Part shown: positions 1 to 7,089 of the stretch, one piece after another | Numbering within the stretch: position 1 is the first letter of the stretch | Layout of the letters: each line of letters opens with the position of its first letter | Origin: Bacteroidales bacterium | GTDB taxonomy: Bacteria; Bacteroidota; Bacteroidia; Bacteroidales; Muribaculaceae | NCBI GenBank assembly: GCA_004552725.1 | Contig: SFNM01000084.1 | Span: 1-8,137, forward strand | Direction of reading: 5' to 3' | DNA: 8,137 nucleotides | The notes under the pieces: model-generated | What the model saw: only the letters and a program-made list of their open reading frames with translations | Told to the model about the DNA's origin: nothing | Databases searched by the model: none | Position numbers and translations under genes: made by a program

Positions 1-140
1 CTCAAATCCGACAAATAATTAGTCGCTGTTGGCTCTTTTCGTCTGCATACTACAACCTCTTTCGCGTTTTTCAGAGCGCAAAAGTGATACGGTTGGGCGA
101 AAAGTTGGCGTAAAATAGTGCAAATACCGATTTTTTTTTC

Positions 141-148
141 TACCTTTG
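141..148 (+). promoter_or_regulatory. Bacteroidales-type promoter -7 element (TACCTTTG)
   Basis: TACCTTTG fits the Bacteroidetes housekeeping -7 consensus TAnnTTTG exactly and follows a run of nine T, a setting common in this phylum. No good -33 TTTG box is visible 19-21 bases upstream, so this is a one-element match. Transcription would start about 5-8 bases downstream, near 153-156, giving a leader of only some 20-30 bases before the ATG codons at 176 and 182. It would drive the nuclease gene and probably the three genes after it. The rest of the upstream stretch (1-140) holds no credible gene. It contains GTTGGC at 28-33 and 104-109, with a third copy overlapping the promoter at 148-153, which may be chance. 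Confidence 0.65.
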
Positions 149-181
149 TTGGCTAAACTAATTTATACCTTAAACATGCAG

Positions 182-1855
182 ATGAAACGCATTCTTGTAC
201 TCTCCTCAATCCTTATGGCGATATGCGCCATAAGTGCACGGGCCGAATACCCGGCCGGTTATTATAAATCGCTCGAAGGCAAATCGGGCGAAGAACTCAA
301 AACGGCCGTACATAATTTGATACGCAATTTCACCTTAGTGTCATCATACAATGACTTACCTCGCTATTTCCAGCGCACCGACGTATACCCCGGCACCAAC
401 CGCTGGTGGGAAATGTACTCCGACGAAACGTTCTACCTGCCGAGTTTCAAAGGCATGAACCGCGAGCACTCCTTCCCCAAAAGCTGGTGGGGCGGCTTGA
501 CCAACGTCAGCGCTTACGTCGACCTCAACCACCTCTACCCCTCAGAGGCCGATGCCAACATGGCCAAGAGCAACTATCCGTTGGGCGAAGTCGACCGCAC
601 CGAAGCGCTCAAATTCGACAACGGCGTATCGACCGTGGGCTATCCCGTGGCCGGCCAGGGCGGCGGTTGCCAATGGGTGTTCGAACCCGACGACCGCTAC
701 AAGGGCGACTTTGCGCGCACTTATTTCTACATGGCTACTTGCTACACCGACCTCACTTGGAAATACACCTATATGGTAGCCAACAACAATTACCCCACCC
801 TCAATGGCTGGGCATCAAAGATGCTGCTCCGTTGGGCGGCCGATGACCCCGTCGACGACAAGGAACTTGACCGCAACGACGTGGTTTACAGCATCCAAAA
901 CAACCGCAACCCGTTTATCGACCTGCCCGAATTGGCCGAATACCTCTGGGGCGACAAGGCCGGCCAACCGTTCAAAATCACCACCGGCGGCGGCAGCGGC
1001 TCCGACCAGCCCACCGGCGACCCCGTGCTCATCACCCCCACCCAGGGCATGAGCGTGGACTTCGGCGAAATTGCCCTCGGCCAAAGCGCCAAAGCCGAAC
1101 TCTTCTTCCGCGGCGAAAACCTCACCGGCTCGCTCGATTTGGTAATCACCGGCACCGACAAGGCCGCCTTCTCCATACCCTCCAACTCACTGAAAGCCAC
1201 CTTGGTAAACCGCACCGAAGGCACCTCATTGGTCATCACATATACTCCCGCAGCCATCGGCGAGCACTCCGCCAAACTCATCATCAGCGAAGGCGGCATC
1301 ACCGGCTCGCGCGGCATCGTCCTCTCAGGCCAATGCTTGGCCGTGCCATCACTCTCGGCTGTCACCGCCACTGCCGCCTCCGATATCGAAGCCGATTCCT
1401 ACCGCGCCAACTGGACTCCCGTGGCCGGCCAAGAAGTGGACTATTGGATTGTACACCGCACCATCTACCGCGGCAATACCGTTGATACTGAAGATATTAT
1501 CGCCGAAGAATCCGGCATCATCATCGACGGATTTGCCGACAGCGACAGCGAAAGCTACACCGTGCAAGCCTCGCGCTTGGGCTACCTCTCGCCGCTGTCG
1601 AACGTGGTGTTTGTGGAACACGCAGGCATCACCGGCATCGAAGCCGAACAAGGCTTGGTGGTGGAAGGTTACGAAGGTTGCTTGCGCTTCCTATGTAGCG
1701 CTCCCCAAACCAATGTGCGCATCTTCAGCGCCTCCGGTGCTGAAGTGATGCATATCGACCAAATCCGCAACAATTTACACATAGATATAACCCCGGGCGT
1801 GTATATGGTAGTCAGCGACCAGTGCCGCCGCCCGGCAAAAGTATCTGTAAGATAA
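182..1855 (+). CDS. Secreted endonuclease I family nuclease with Ig-like, FN3-like and T9SS sorting domains
   Basis: Probable extracellular non-specific DNase/RNase of the endonuclease I (EndA/Vvn-like, His-Me finger) family, 557 residues from the ATG at 182. Residues 1-21 are a signal peptide (basic MKR, hydrophobic core, likely cut after SARA). The nuclease domain covers about 25-260. REHSFPKSWW at 94-103 gives the candidate metal ligand E95 and general base H96, and DLNHLYP (114-120) followed by N126 and N131 matches the family's DLxNLxP...NxxRSN block. A Gly/Ser linker (269-281) leads to an Ig-like beta domain (about 282-385, VDFGEIALGQSAKAELFF style), an FN3-like domain (about 389-479) and a C-terminal segment (481-557) with the VRIFSASGAEV and PGVYMVV pattern of type A T9SS sorting domains. 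I infer export across the outer membrane and possible surface anchoring. The in-frame TTG at 146 lies inside the promoter element and is unlikely to be the start; ATG 176 is an alternative. First gene of the cluster, 12 bases before the next. Confidence 0.88.
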   Translation: MKRILVLSSILMAICAISARAEYPAGYYKSLEGKSGEELKTAVHNLIRNFTLVSSYNDLPRYFQRTDVYPGTNRWWEMYSDETFYLPSFKGMNREHSFPKSWWGGLTNVSAYVDLNHLYPSEADANMAKSNYPLGEVDRTEALKFDNGVSTVGYPVAGQGGGCQWVFEPDDRYKGDFARTYFYMATCYTDLTWKYTYMVANNNYPTLNGWASKMLLRWAADDPVDDKELDRNDVVYSIQNNRNPFIDLPELAEYLWGDKAGQPFKITTGGGSGSDQPTGDPVLITPTQGMSVDFGEIALGQSAKAELFFRGENLTGSLDLVITGTDKAAFSIPSNSLKATLVNRTEGTSLVITYTPAAIGEHSAKLIISEGGITGSRGIVLSGQCLAVPSLSAVTATAASDIEADSYRANWTPVAGQEVDYWIVHRTIYRGNTVDTEDIIAEESGIIIDGFADSDSESYTVQASRLGYLSPLSNVVFVEHAGITGIEAEQGLVVEGYEGCLRFLCSAPQTNVRIFSASGAEVMHIDQIRNNLHIDITPGVYMVVSDQCRRPAKVSVR

Positions 1856-1867
1856 CCATTTAGCACT

Positions 1868-3391
1868 ATGCTCAACCTAACTCCGCTCCTTCGGCCCTAC
1901 TTCGCCGCGCGATGCCGCGCATCGCGCCGATGGTACACTCGCGCCGGAGCGGAGCAAGCGCAGCGCCGCGTGCTGGACTTCCTGCTGCGTAAAGCGGCAT
2001 CTACCGCAATCGGACTACGCTATAATTTCCCGGCCATCAGGTCGGCAGAGGCTTTTGCCGAGGCCGTGCCGGTGATGTCCTATCCCGAATTGCGCTCCGA
2101 CATCATGCAGATGGTGCAAGGCCGGAGCAACGTGCTGTGGCCGGGTCGGTGCAAGCGGTTTGCCCAGTCGTCGGGCACCTCCGATGGCAAGAGCAAGTAC
2201 ATCCCTATCACCGGCGAGTCGTTGCGACTCAATCACTATTGCGGGGCATCCGACGTGGTGGCTCATTACCTGAATATCTACGGCCAAAGCTGCCTGTTCG
2301 GCGGCAAGACATTCATTCTCGGCGGCAGTTTCGCCAACGAGGTGAGCGATTTGCCGGCCGACGTGCGCGTAGGCGATTTATCGGCCAACCTTATCGATGC
2401 TATCAACCCGGCGGTTGAACTCATGCGCGTTCCGCGCAAGAACGTGGCCTTAATGGCCGACTGGCATCAGAAGTTGCCGGCGCTGGTCGAAGCCGCTATC
2501 AACCAAGATATTACAAACATTTCCGGCGTGCCGTCGTGGTTTCTCACGGTGCTTCGCGAGGTGCTCAAACGCACCGGTGCTGACCATATCCACCAAGTAT
2601 GGCCCCACCTGGAAGTGTTCTTCCACGGCGGTATTGCCTTCGGCCCTTATCGCCAACAATACGACTCCATCATCGAGCCGGAACGTATGCGCTATCTCGA
2701 AACATACAACGCATCGGAGGGCTTCTTCGCAGTGCAAGACACTCCAGCAGGCCGTTCGATGTTGCTACTGCTCGATGTGGGCGTATACTACGAATTTGTG
2801 CCATTGGACCAAATCGATATGCCACATCCGCGCGCGCTCACAGCCTGGCAAGTGGAACCGGGCGGCGTTTACGCGTTGATTATCAGCGCGTGCAACGGCT
2901 TGTGGCGATATGCCATCGGCGACACAGTGCGCGTCGACTCGGTGGAGCCGCTGCGCATCACCATAGCCGGACGCACTCACAGTTATATCAACGCCTTCGG
3001 CGAAGAATTGATGGTTCACAATGCCGACGCAGCCATCGCAGCCACTTGCACCAAAATGCACTGCGCCGTAGCCAACTACACCGCCGCCCCGGTGTTCGCC
3101 ACCTCCGCCTCCAAAGGCTGCCACCAATGGCTCATCGAATGGGCCACAAAGCCCATATCGGTTGAAGAATTTGCCGCCGAACTCGACCGTCAACTCTGCG
3201 CCGTGAACTCCGACTACCAAGCCAAACGCAGCGGCTCGATTTTCCTCGACTGCCTGCAAATCGTCTCCGCCCGCCACGGTCTGTTCGACGACTGGCTCGC
3301 CTCCACCGGCAAACTCGGCGGCCAGCGCAAAATTCCGCGCCTCAGCCCCTCCCGCACCCTCATCGAATCAATGCTATCCTTCAATAAATAA
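1868..3391 (+). CDS. GH3 auxin-responsive promoter family protein (acyl-adenylating/amido synthetase-like)
   Basis: A 507-residue protein of the GH3 family, the ANL-superfamily enzymes that in plants adenylate carboxylates such as indole-acetate or jasmonate and join them to amino acids. Bacterial members are common in Bacteroidota but their substrates are mostly unknown. Visible motifs in order: the phosphate-binding loop SSGTSDGKSK (101-110), FFHGG (251-255), YNASEGFF (280-287) equivalent to the Y-x-S-E-G adenine/acyl site, RYAIGD (347-352) with the ribose-binding aspartate D352, the hinge region AGRTHSYINAFGEEL (367-381), and a C-terminal GQRKIPRLSPSR (485-496) carrying the usual lysine. 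Length and motif set look complete, so it should be active. No signal peptide or membrane segment is seen, so it is probably cytoplasmic. It starts 12 bases after the nuclease gene and ends 7 bases before the phosphatase gene, which implies cotranscription. The family call is firm; the substrate is unknown. Confidence 0.9.
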   Translation: MLNLTPLLRPYFAARCRASRRWYTRAGAEQAQRRVLDFLLRKAASTAIGLRYNFPAIRSAEAFAEAVPVMSYPELRSDIMQMVQGRSNVLWPGRCKRFAQSSGTSDGKSKYIPITGESLRLNHYCGASDVVAHYLNIYGQSCLFGGKTFILGGSFANEVSDLPADVRVGDLSANLIDAINPAVELMRVPRKNVALMADWHQKLPALVEAAINQDITNISGVPSWFLTVLREVLKRTGADHIHQVWPHLEVFFHGGIAFGPYRQQYDSIIEPERMRYLETYNASEGFFAVQDTPAGRSMLLLLDVGVYYEFVPLDQIDMPHPRALTAWQVEPGGVYALIISACNGLWRYAIGDTVRVDSVEPLRITIAGRTHSYINAFGEELMVHNADAAIAATCTKMHCAVANYTAAPVFATSASKGCHQWLIEWATKPISVEEFAAELDRQLCAVNSDYQAKRSGSIFLDCLQIVSARHGLFDDWLASTGKLGGQRKIPRLSPSRTLIESMLSFNK

Positions 3392-3398
3392 ATGACCT

Positions 3399-4790
3399 AT
3401 GAGTAAACGTGTTTATCTGTTTTTTATAGCAATTTGTGTGGCGCTGACATCGTTGGCGCAGCAACCTAAGTATATTTTTGTGTTTATCGGCGACGGTATG
3501 GGCATTTCGCCGGTGCAAGCGGCCGAAGCCTACAACCGCGAGGTATTGGCCGACGGCACTTCGCTCACTATGCTCCAATTCCCGGTGGCCTCAATGTGCC
3601 AGACCTACTCGGCCTCCAACCCCATCACCGACTCGGCAGCCGCCGGCACCGCTATCGCCACCGGAAGCAAGACCCGCAATGGGATGTTGGGCATGGATGC
3701 CGACACTGTGGCCGTGGCTTCTATCGCCGCCCAACTCCACGAGATGGGCTACGGCGTGGGCATTTGCACCTCGGTATCGGCCGACGACGCCACTCCCGGT
3801 GCGTTCTATGCCCACGTGCCTTATCGCAAGTTGTACGACCAAATCGACCTCGATGCCGCTCGCAGCGGATTCGAATTTATAGCCGGGGCCGGTATGCACT
3901 CGCTGGTAGATGCCGACGGCAACCCCACCGAAGCGCTACAACTGATGCATCGCAACGGCATGGAAGTGTACTACGGTCCCGAGGCCATCCCTACTATCAA
4001 CGCTCGTAGCGCAGTGCTCCTTAATCCGCAAGGCACACCCGATTGGAACATCGGCTATGTGATTGATGGTCATGAGGGACGCCTCACTCTGCCTCAAATC
4101 ACCGAAACCTGCTTGAAGCACCTGCAAAGTGTGTCGCCCGACCGCTTCTTTATGATGGTGGAAGGCGGCAGCATCGACCACGCGCTCCATGCCAACGACG
4201 GCGGCACCGCCATCCGCGAAATCATCAATTTCGACAATGCGCTCAAGGTGGCATATCAGTTCTATCTGGAGCATCCCACCGAAACGCTCATCGTCGTTAC
4301 GGCCGACCACGACACCGGCGGTATGTCGCGCTGTCACTCTTCAATCGGCCTGAAATGTCCGCTCCGCGCTTTCGATTATCAGCACGCATCAAAGGAAGAA
4401 TTCAGCGACCAATGTAAAGCCATGTTGCGCGACCGCCGCTTCTACACCTGGGACGATATGAAGCAAATCCTCACCGAAAAATTCGGTCTTTTCGACGCTA
4501 TCCCCGTAGACGAGCAAGCCGAACAAACGTTGATGGATATGTTCACCTCCACTTTCGAACTACGCAACACCGCCGACCAAGAAACACTCTATGCCAACTT
4601 CAACTCATTTGCCGTAGAGGTATTTCGTTTGCTCAACAATGCCGCCGGTCTGCGCTTCACCACCACCTCGCACTCGGGCAATCCCGTGCCGGTGTTCGCT
4701 GTGGGCGTTGGCGCTTGGCGCTTTGCTCAGTTCAACAATAACATTGACCTTCCGAACCACATCCGCCGGATTGTGGGAATATCCCGATAA
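3399..4790 (+). CDS. Exported alkaline phosphatase (PhoA-type)
   Basis: Zinc/magnesium phosphomonoesterase of the classic alkaline phosphatase family, 463 residues. Residues 1-20 form a signal peptide (SKR, then a hydrophobic run ending SLAQQ), so it acts in the periplasm or outer envelope. The active-site residues are all present: D32 in FIGDGMG, nucleophile S79 in TDSAAAGTA, D130 and T132 in DDATPGAF (equivalent to E. coli D153/T155), R143 (equivalent to R166), E255 in MVEGGSID, D260 and H264 (zinc site), D303-H304 in TADHDTGG, and H425 in TSHSGNPVPV. H261 stands where E. coli has K328, as in many non-enteric enzymes. It releases inorganic phosphate from organic phosphates and sits 7 bases after the GH3 gene and 33 bases before mscL. 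Sharing a unit with a secreted nuclease suggests nucleotide dephosphorylation, but no Pho-box-like site was recognised. I leave the symbol blank because several paralogues of this family occur in Bacteroidota. Confidence 0.95.
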   Translation: MSKRVYLFFIAICVALTSLAQQPKYIFVFIGDGMGISPVQAAEAYNREVLADGTSLTMLQFPVASMCQTYSASNPITDSAAAGTAIATGSKTRNGMLGMDADTVAVASIAAQLHEMGYGVGICTSVSADDATPGAFYAHVPYRKLYDQIDLDAARSGFEFIAGAGMHSLVDADGNPTEALQLMHRNGMEVYYGPEAIPTINARSAVLLNPQGTPDWNIGYVIDGHEGRLTLPQITETCLKHLQSVSPDRFFMMVEGGSIDHALHANDGGTAIREIINFDNALKVAYQFYLEHPTETLIVVTADHDTGGMSRCHSSIGLKCPLRAFDYQHASKEEFSDQCKAMLRDRRFYTWDDMKQILTEKFGLFDAIPVDEQAEQTLMDMFTSTFELRNTADQETLYANFNSFAVEVFRLLNNAAGLRFTTTSHSGNPVPVFAVGVGAWRFAQFNNNIDLPNHIRRIVGISR

Positions 4791-4823
4791 CCAAATTACT
4801 AACAACAAATCAATTACTTACAC

Positions 4824-5258
4824 ATGAAAAAATTCTTTCAAGAGTTCAAAGAATTTGCTATGCGTGGCAATGTGGTCGACATGGCTGTCGGCGTAATCAT
4901 CGGCGGCGCCTTCGGCAAAATCGTTACCTCGCTGGTAAATGACGTTATCATGCCGGTGGTAGGCGTGCTCACCGGTGGCACATCCTTCACCGACTATAAG
5001 TGCGTAATCAAAGAAACATCTGTTGATGCCGCCGGCAACGAAGTGGCCGAAGTGGCTATCACTTGGGGCCAATTCGTGCAAACAGTAGTCGACTTCATCA
5101 TCGTGGCTTTCTGCATCTTTGTGGCTATCAAACTGATGAACCGCTTAGTGCGCAAAGAGCAACCCAAAGAAGAGCCCGCGCCCGCTGCTCCCGCCGGCCC
5201 CACTCAAGAGGAACTGCTCGCTGAAATCCGCGACCTGCTCAAAGCACAAAAGAAATAA
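4824..5258 (+). CDS. mscL: Large-conductance mechanosensitive channel MscL
   Basis: Inner-membrane pentameric channel that opens under membrane tension and lets solutes escape during hypo-osmotic shock. The 144-residue protein follows the E. coli pattern along its length: N-terminal amphipathic helix KKFFQEFKEFAMRGNVVDMA (2-21), first membrane helix and pore with AVGVIIGGAFGKIV (21-34) and NDVIMPVVG (39-47), a periplasmic loop (about 48-80), the second membrane helix (about 84-108, WGQFVQTVVDFIIVAFCIF), a flexible Pro/Ala/Glu linker (113-127) and the C-terminal bundle helix EELLAEIRDLLKAQKK (129-144). M20 replaces the constriction-site leucine L19 of E. coli. It is eight residues longer than the E. 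coli protein, from the periplasmic loop and the linker. The ATG at 4824 gives the conserved N-terminus directly. It is the last gene of the first cluster and is followed by a large inverted repeat. Confidence 0.97.
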   Translation: MKKFFQEFKEFAMRGNVVDMAVGVIIGGAFGKIVTSLVNDVIMPVVGVLTGGTSFTDYKCVIKETSVDAAGNEVAEVAITWGQFVQTVVDFIIVAFCIFVAIKLMNRLVRKEQPKEEPAPAAPAGPTQEELLAEIRDLLKAQKK

Positions 5259-5272
5259 GTTCGACAAACAAA

Positions 5273-5338
5273 TTTAACGTAAAAACGTAAACGTTAAACG
5301 CGTCTTTAATAGTTCTACGTTTACGTTTTTACGTTAAA
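5273..5338. repeat. Perfect 22-bp inverted repeat between mscL and aroK
   Basis: The arms at 5273-5294 and 5317-5338 are exact reverse complements over 22 bp, separated by a 22-base spacer. Each arm is built from repeated ACGT units spaced by A runs (AACGT, AAAACGT, AAACGT), and an extra AACGTT at 5290-5295 reads on past the left arm. The structure begins 14 bases after the mscL stop and ends 19 bases before the aroK start. In RNA it would form a long, AU-rich hairpin. No T tract follows the right arm on the plus strand (A's follow instead), so it is not a textbook intrinsic terminator, although the 3' arm itself contains five T. A weak promoter-like TACGTTTA lies at 5316-5323. It could be a terminator, a mobile-repeat remnant (MITE or REP-like) or a protein-binding palindrome; I cannot decide from one copy. 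Confidence 0.85.
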
Positions 5339-5357
5339 AAATTCGCGATTTAAAGAT

Positions 5358-5915
5358 ATGCTTCGGCCGATTTTCTTGATTGGATATATGGCGTGCGGCA
5401 AAACCACTTTGGGCACCGCCTTGGCAGAGGCGGCAGATGTGGAGTTTGTCGACCTTGACCATCAAATCGAACGCCAATTCGGATGCTCTGTGGCTCAAAT
5501 CTTCGCCACGCGAGGCGAAGCGGCCTTTCGCTGCGCCGAAGCGGAAACACTCCAAGCATTTGCTGAGCCGAGCGAGCGTCAGCGCATCATTGGTTGCGGC
5601 GGCGGCACCCCCTGCCGCGAAGAAAACTTGCAATTGATGCTTCGCTCCGGGCTGGTGGTGCTTCTTCAGGCTAATCGCGAAATCACCTTGCAACGCATAC
5701 TCGATGCGCCGGGCAAACGTCCCCGTTTCAATGGATTGAACCGAGCCCAAGCCGAGGCTCGAATTGAAGAAGATTTGGCCGCGCGCCAACCTTTCTACAG
5801 CCGCGCTCATCGAGTGTTTGACTCATCCGAACTCGACACCGCGGAGCAAATCCATCGAACGGTGGAAAAGTTCATCATTGAATTCGGTTTAACAACCAAA
5901 TATCCAGCAAAATGA
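5358..5915 (+). CDS. aroK: Shikimate kinase
   Basis: Cytoplasmic enzyme that phosphorylates shikimate with ATP to shikimate 3-phosphate, the fifth step of chorismate synthesis. The 185-residue protein has the usual length and all family landmarks: Walker A loop GYMACGKTT (9-17), shikimate/Mg-binding FVDLD with D32 and D34 (30-34), R58 in EAAFR (54-58), the IIGCGGGTP loop (77-85) holding the substrate, the lid segment GKRPRF (119-124) with R121, and R149 in YSRAHRVF near the C-terminus. It starts 19 bases after the right arm of the inverted repeat. Its TGA stop overlaps the ATG of the next gene by four bases (ATGA, 5912-5915), so translation of the two is probably coupled. No other aro gene is visible in the window. 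Confidence 0.95.
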   Translation: MLRPIFLIGYMACGKTTLGTALAEAADVEFVDLDHQIERQFGCSVAQIFATRGEAAFRCAEAETLQAFAEPSERQRIIGCGGGTPCREENLQLMLRSGLVVLLQANREITLQRILDAPGKRPRFNGLNRAQAEARIEEDLAARQPFYSRAHRVFDSSELDTAEQIHRTVEKFIIEFGLTTKYPAK

Positions 5916-7087
5916 CTACAATCCCCACTCCGCTTGAGCAGTTGGCCGACGTGTTGACCCGTCGCAACAAAATCACCCTCGGGGTGCCGTGTAGCGCCGC
6001 TCCGGGCGAGCGTCGCTTTCCTCTCACACCCGAATGTGCAGCCATTTTGGCCACACGCGGCATCCAAGTGTTAATAGAGGCCGGCGCCGCCGCGTGCATA
6101 CACTTTCCGGATGCGGCATACACCCGAGCCGGTGCGCGTGTGGTTGACCGCCGCACAGCCTTCTCTGCCGACATCGTGCTGCATCTGCCGGCCATATCGG
6201 CTCAAGATGCGTTGCTTCTGCGCCAAGGCGCCATGCTCATCGGGCTGTTCCATCCCGAACGCCAAACGCCCGCTGCCATCGACATATTGCTGCGTCGCCA
6301 TATCATAGCCGTAGCGCTCGATTTGGTGACTGACTCGGCCGGACATCGGCCTTTTGCTGATATTTTGGCTGAAATCGACGGTCGCGCCGCCATCGCCCTG
6401 GCCTCATCGATGCTTGCCGACCCAATCCACGGCAAAGGCATCTTGGCCGGAGGTATCGCCGGCGTGGTGCCGTGCGAAGTGACCATCATCGGCTCTGGCC
6501 TCGCAGCACAGGCAGCGGCTCGCAGCGCCATCGGCTTGGGCGCAACCGTGCGCTTGTTCGACAACGACACCTATCGCCTACGCGAGGCTTGCAATACCCT
6601 CGGTGCAGGCGCTGTAATCGCCTCGGCCATCCATCCGCGAGTATTCGCCTCGGCTCTGCACTCGGCCGATATTGTGATTGCCACCCCGACTGATGTTGCC
6701 CTCCGCGAAGATATTGACCCTGAACTGCTCAAACGCGGCGTGATAGCCTTCGACCTCTGCGGCAACCCTGCAGCACCGGCTTTTCCCGGCTTGCGGCGTG
6801 TGGATTTGGCCTCGGCCTGCGCTTCGGACAACGACCCCGACGCCCCGGTGCGAACATGCTACGTCAACGCCGGTTCGGCCGTGCCACGCACCGCTGCTAT
6901 GGCCTTGAGCACATCTCTGCTCACTTTGTTCGACCAAATTATCAACCCCGAAAGCGGAGCGGTAAACCTCAGCGAAACCATCACTTGCGCAGTTTACACC
7001 TTTATGGGTCGTCCGGTCAACAATGTGATTGCCGACATAGCATCGCGTCGCGCTATCGACATTAATATCTTGCTAAATCTCAGTTGA
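5912..7087 (+). CDS. Alanine dehydrogenase / transhydrogenase alpha-like protein lacking the catalytic lysine
   Basis: A 391-residue protein with the two-domain fold of alanine dehydrogenase and the NAD(P) transhydrogenase alpha subunit. Seen: the N-terminal GERRFPLTPE motif (32-41), where R35 matches the pyruvate-binding R15 of alanine dehydrogenase; LRQGAMLIGLFHPE (103-116), where H114 aligns with catalytic H96; KGILAGGIAGVVP (175-187) followed by the Rossmann loop VTIIGSGLAAQAA (190-202) and D217 after the second strand, which favours NAD(H); and D281 in KRGVIAFDL, matching D270. The usual KVKEP block with the substrate-binding lysine K75 is replaced by HLPAI (91-95), with P93 at the lysine position. 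The GxGxxG loop also has alanine at its third position. The family call is firm, but alanine dehydrogenase activity is doubtful; another oxidoreductase role, or related reductases such as saccharopine dehydrogenase-like enzymes, should be considered. Translationally coupled to aroK and followed after 2 bases by rnhA. Confidence 0.82.
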   Translation: MTTIPTPLEQLADVLTRRNKITLGVPCSAAPGERRFPLTPECAAILATRGIQVLIEAGAAACIHFPDAAYTRAGARVVDRRTAFSADIVLHLPAISAQDALLLRQGAMLIGLFHPERQTPAAIDILLRRHIIAVALDLVTDSAGHRPFADILAEIDGRAAIALASSMLADPIHGKGILAGGIAGVVPCEVTIIGSGLAAQAAARSAIGLGATVRLFDNDTYRLREACNTLGAGAVIASAIHPRVFASALHSADIVIATPTDVALREDIDPELLKRGVIAFDLCGNPAAPAFPGLRRVDLASACASDNDPDAPVRTCYVNAGSAVPRTAAMALSTSLLTLFDQIINPESGAVNLSETITCAVYTFMGRPVNNVIADIASRRAIDINILLNLS

Positions 7088-7089
7088 TT

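Noticed and set aside
19..48. Short minus-strand frame (MQTKRANSD) upstream of the nuclease gene
   Set aside because: Only nine codons with no supporting signal; not enough to call a gene or leader peptide.
35..104. Seven-base inverted pair CTTTTCG (35-41) and CGAAAAG (98-104) upstream of the nuclease gene
   Set aside because: Too short and too far apart (56 bases) to stand out from chance.
886..1371. 161-codon minus-strand open frame opposite the nuclease gene
   Set aside because: It lies wholly within a well-supported plus-strand gene whose GC-rich codons leave few stops on the other strand; the product shows no recognisable domain.
2599..3165. 188-codon plus-strand open frame inside the GH3 gene in another frame
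   Set aside because: Arg/His/Ser-rich composition typical of an out-of-frame reading; the GH3 frame carries all conserved motifs through this stretch.
2765..3277. 170-codon minus-strand open frame opposite the GH3 gene
   Set aside because: Gly/Val/His-rich shadow translation inside a gene with complete family motifs; no separate start signal or domain.
5334..5810. 158-codon minus-strand open frame opposite aroK
   Set aside because: aroK has every catalytic motif on the plus strand; the antisense product matches nothing recognisable.
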